DNA from: Betaproteobacteria bacterium
Lineage (GTDB): Bacteria > Pseudomonadota > Gammaproteobacteria > Burkholderiales > Rhodocyclaceae
DNA length: 20,602 nt
Assembly (NCBI GenBank): GCA_016703785.1
Contig: JADJBM010000002.1
Coordinates: 1 to 20,602, forward strand
Reading direction: 5' to 3'
Shown here: positions 18,150 to 20,602 of the stretch, one piece after another
Numbering within the stretch: the first letter of the stretch is position 1
Layout of the letters: each line of letters opens with the position of its first letter
Position numbers and translations under genes: made by a program
The notes under the pieces: model-generated
Database searches by the model: none
What the model saw: the letters and a program-made list of their open reading frames with translations, nothing else
What the model was told of the DNA's origin: nothing

Positions 18150-19426
18150 CTGATCATCTTCGCGTTGCTCACCTTCCTTGGATGCTGTCAAGAATGCCGG
18201 TATCCATCTCGCTGGGCCCGACGGTACCGGACCTTCCTGTTTGCTTTCTCCCGCGCCCCTGGCAGTCGCCTACCTCGCCTTGTTCACCAGAATCGAGAAG
18301 TTCGAGATCATGGCCATCCCGTTCTTCATCCTCGCCGGGAATTTCCTGACACATGGCGGCGTAAGGAAGCGCATGATCCATTTTGGGACTTCGATGGTCG
18401 GCCATCTGCGCGGCGGACTGGGGTCTCAGTTCGGTGTTTGCCTGCGCCCTGTTTGCGGCCGTATCCGGCCTCGCCGGGCGACCGTGGTGGCGATCGGCTC
18501 AACTCCTCCTGCCGGCCACGGTCAAAGCGGGCTATCCGGAAAAAACCGGCGTCGGCGTCAGCGCATCATCCGGGGACTAGTGATCCTGATCCCGCCGTCG
18601 ATTGTCATGGTGATGTATGCCGTGTCCAACAACCAGTTCGATCGGCGCGCTGTTCATGGCGGGGTGATTCCTTGGTTTGCTGCTGGCGCTCTTCCTCGGT
18701 TGCACGACCCGGTATGTCGCAAGGAAGGGCAACTATCCGCGTGAGTCGCCTTCGATCGTGGGTGAACGCTGATTCCTTCCGAAAGGCAACCTGGGGCTTG
18801 CTGCCGATCGTGGTGGTGATGGGCGGTATTTACAGCGGCTCGTTTTACGCCGATCAGCAGCGCGTAGTTGAGCGCGGTGTATGCATTCTCTGATTGCGAT
18901 GTTCGTCTATAGCGACCTGGGGATGAAAGATTACGTACCCCGCGTTCTGCTCAACTCTTCCGGCGAATATGAGTGCGATGCTGCTCTACATCATCACCAA
19001 TGCGGTGATGTCTCTCTATATCCTCACCAAACGAGCAGATTCCGCAGGGCATCGCCGAATGGTTTGACGCACCCGGCGTCAGCGATCGGTTTTGATCGTA
19101 TAGGAACATTCTGCTGGTCATGGGCAAATTCACGGAGCCCTCATCGACTCATCTCTGATCACGGCACCGATCCTGTTCCAATTGCCACTAAACTGGGCAT
19201 TGATCCAATCCATTTTGGGGCGTGATGATCACAGAACATGGAATGCATGATCACGCCCCGTCGGCCTGAACCTGTATGTTTGCAAGCGGCGTCGCCAAGA
19301 TGTAATGGACCGACCGCCCCGCCGCGCGTCCCGGTTCGGCTACTCGCCATGCCGGTCTTCCGGATGCTGATAACCTGTCCTCGCAGATTTCGATCTGGCT
19401 GCCCGCATTCCTGGCATGATGTAAAG
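18150..19426 (+). pseudogene. dctM: TRAP transporter large permease, frameshifted
   Basis: DctM is the 12-helix transport subunit. The start is only inferred (LIIFALLTFL begins near 18150, without a clear start codon). Pieces in family order: MPVSISLG, RIEKFEIMAIPFFILAGNFL with THGGV, FACALFAAVSG, TVVAIGS, AGYPEK, ILIPPSIVMVMYAVSNN, LLALFLG, LPIVVVMGGIYSG, LIAMFVYSDLGMKD, MSAMLLYIITNAVM, IATKLGIDPIHFG, PVGLNLYVAS and ISIWLPAFL. These are spread across all three frames with many small indels. The gene ends at a TGA at 19417-19419 or, in another frame, with LGMM and a TAA at 19424-19426. A 10-base inverted repeat (19217-19226 with 19250-19259) lies inside. Confidence 0.82.
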
Positions 19427-19442
19427 AAGTTCTGTTGAAGAC

Positions 19443-19468
19443 AAGCCCAGCCCAGGCCGGGCTTTTTT
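19443..19468 (+). terminator. Rho-independent terminator after dctM
   Basis: AAGCCC (19443-19448) pairs with GGGCTT (19459-19464), followed by further T. The loop AGCCCAGGCC could give a slightly different pairing, suggesting a small sequence change in an originally longer stem. It closes the dctPQM unit. Confidence 0.7.
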
Positions 19469-19516
19469 CTGGCCGACAGATTTGCCAGGTGACAAGCTCA
19501 TTGCCTCCCACCTGCC

Positions 19517-20230
19517 ATGAATGGCTGTTCGAAGCCGTACCGACCGGTGGGTTCTGGATTTCTATCCCGCAAATCATCGCCATCGATATTCTGTTGCAAG
19601 TATAACGCCATCGTAGATCGTTGGCCTCGCCGACGGCTGCCGGAGAAGCAGTGCCGGCTGGGTGATTCTCTGGGGAGTAGCCAGCCACGGGCCACGCGTG
19701 ATCCTGATCTTTTTCGCCCTGCAACTCCTGGACATTCCGTTCCTGAAGATCACATCGGTGGTGTTCTTCTGCTGGATCGACGTAAAGTTGCTGCAGCCCG
19801 AGGATGAGGGCGAACACGGAAACGTCGAGGGGAGCACTCATCTGCTCGGGGCGATCCGACCATCATCATTGCGGATGCGGTGATGAGCCTCGACAATGTC
19901 ATTGCCGTTGCCGCAGCGGGCGAAAGGCGACCTTACGTTTGTCACTTTCGCAGGGCATTCGGGAGCATTCCATTGTCGCTTCAAATAAATTCGTACTGAA
20001 ACCGATGGACCTACCGCCCATCGTGATTTCGTTTGGGGCTTTGCTGGGGCGACTGCCGGCGGCAGGCTGTTGGTTGATGCTATCGCAAACCCAAGGTTGT
20101 AGGGCTGCCGGGACGGATAAAGAAGCAATTTACTATGTGGGGCGTTGTCGGTAGTGATGGTCGGTACTCGGGTTGGCTCGCCGCGCAGTGTCCGACCAGT
20201 GGTGGTTGTCGATGTGGTATCGACGCGTGC
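19517..20230 (+). pseudogene. TerC-family integral membrane protein, frameshifted
   Basis: TerC/YjbE-type proteins are multi-pass membrane proteins linked to metal (Mn) export and tellurite resistance. ATG 19517 reads out of frame at once: LFEAVPTGGFWISIPQIIAI with DIL follows in the next frame, as if ATGGAATGG had lost a G. Later pieces: RRLPEKQ, RVILIFFALQLLDIPFLKIT, VKLLQPEDEGEHGNVEGSTH with LLGAI, IIADAVMSLDNVIAVAAAG (the conserved DxxxSxDN motif of the family), GDLTFVTFAGHS, VLKPMDLPPIVISFGALLG and a probable last helix near 20140-20200. At least five frame changes; both ends are approximate. It lies after the dctM terminator, in the same direction. Confidence 0.78.
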
Positions 20231-20268
20231 TGGTATGTGGGGCAAAGATGGCAAATGAAGGGGAGGCT

Positions 20269-20602
20269 ATGCTGAATCCAGCTGGTGCTGTGGATGGGTG
20301 GGAAAATTCCGGACCGTGTCATCGAACACTTGATCCGTGATCACACCCAGGGGAGTCATCATTATTTTGCACTTGCCTGCACGTCCAGATTCCGTCGATT
20401 CTGACATGCGCGCATGTTTTTCAGCAGCGCGGATGTCGAGGCGCACCATAGAGAGAGTGAAGCAGTTTGCAGGCCTAAAGTCCGCGCGTCAGAAGCTCGA
20501 TGCAGCCGGTATGACCCACACATGGCATGTCGCGGTGGGGTCATATTGCCAGACACCATCGTCGGCTTTGCGCAATGAACAGCTGCCTGCGACCCGTATT
20601 GT
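20269..20602 (+). pseudogene. Universal stress protein (UspA-like), frameshifted and cut by the window end
   Basis: ATG 20269 follows a purine-rich ribosome-binding site (AAGGGGAGG, 20258-20266). Pieces resembling UspA: AVDG and ENS (nucleotide-binding start of the Usp fold), DRVIEHLIR, VQIPSIL with CAHVFQQ, DVEAHHRE, SARQKLDAAGMTHTWHVAVG and DTIVGFA. They occur in order but in different frames, so at least four lesions. About 110 codons of an expected 140 are inside the window; the ATP-binding glycine loop near the C-terminus is beyond it. Assignment rests on short segments and is less certain than for its neighbours. Confidence 0.6.

Noticed and set aside
17955..18893. Single 312-codon ORF
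   Set aside because: It runs through the dctQ tail and most of dctM mainly out of frame; only short parts such as LIIFALLTFL match DctM.

Overview
The window holds a complete bacterial rRNA operon flanked by protein genes that are nearly all broken. The 16S and 23S sequences, the tRNA-Ile(GAT)/tRNA-Ala(TGC) spacer, the accA-tilS order and a divergent dctSR/dctPQM locus point to a betaproteobacterium, most likely of the Rhodocyclales (Azoarcus/Thauera-like). This placement comes from reading conserved segments, not from a search.

Layout: (1) 28-1199, a dead IS3-family insertion sequence ending just upstream of tRNA-Thr(TGT). (2) 1541-2976, the only two protein genes that look intact, both regulators: a small winged-helix protein and a full-length PaaX-type repressor on the minus strand. 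(3) 3127-9246, initiator tRNA-fMet with its own promoter, then the rrn operon: sigma70 promoter, boxA, 16S, tRNA-Ile, tRNA-Ala, second boxA, 23S, 5S and a strong terminator. RNase III-type processing stems enclose 16S and 23S. The 23S gene is about 370 nt longer than usual because of two intervening sequences, in helix 25 (with a duplicated 67-nt hairpin unit) and helix 45, so mature 23S is probably cut into three pieces. (4) 9300-10651, tungstate ABC transporter genes tupB-tupC, both frameshifted. (5) 10669-11275, a broken conserved lipoprotein-like gene. (6) 11335-13607, accA and tilS, both normally essential and both frameshifted. (7) 13576-19426, a C4-dicarboxylate system: sensor kinase and response regulator (dctS-dctR, minus strand) divergent from the TRAP transporter dctP-dctQ-dctM, all five genes broken. 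(8) 19511-20602, a broken TerC-family gene and a broken, window-truncated universal stress protein gene.

The main pattern is selective decay. RNA genes, RNA-processing signals and two regulators are preserved, while metabolic, transport and signalling genes carry many small indels plus some nonsense changes and deletions. This fits a lineage in early genome reduction, such as a recently host-restricted symbiont. Indel-type sequencing error is the competing explanation, because several lesions are one-base changes in short homopolymers. Against pure error are the intact 936-bp paaX, the apparently undamaged RNA genes, and lesions that are not simple indels (TGG-to-TGA in the IS, an in-frame loss of catalytic sequence in its transposase).
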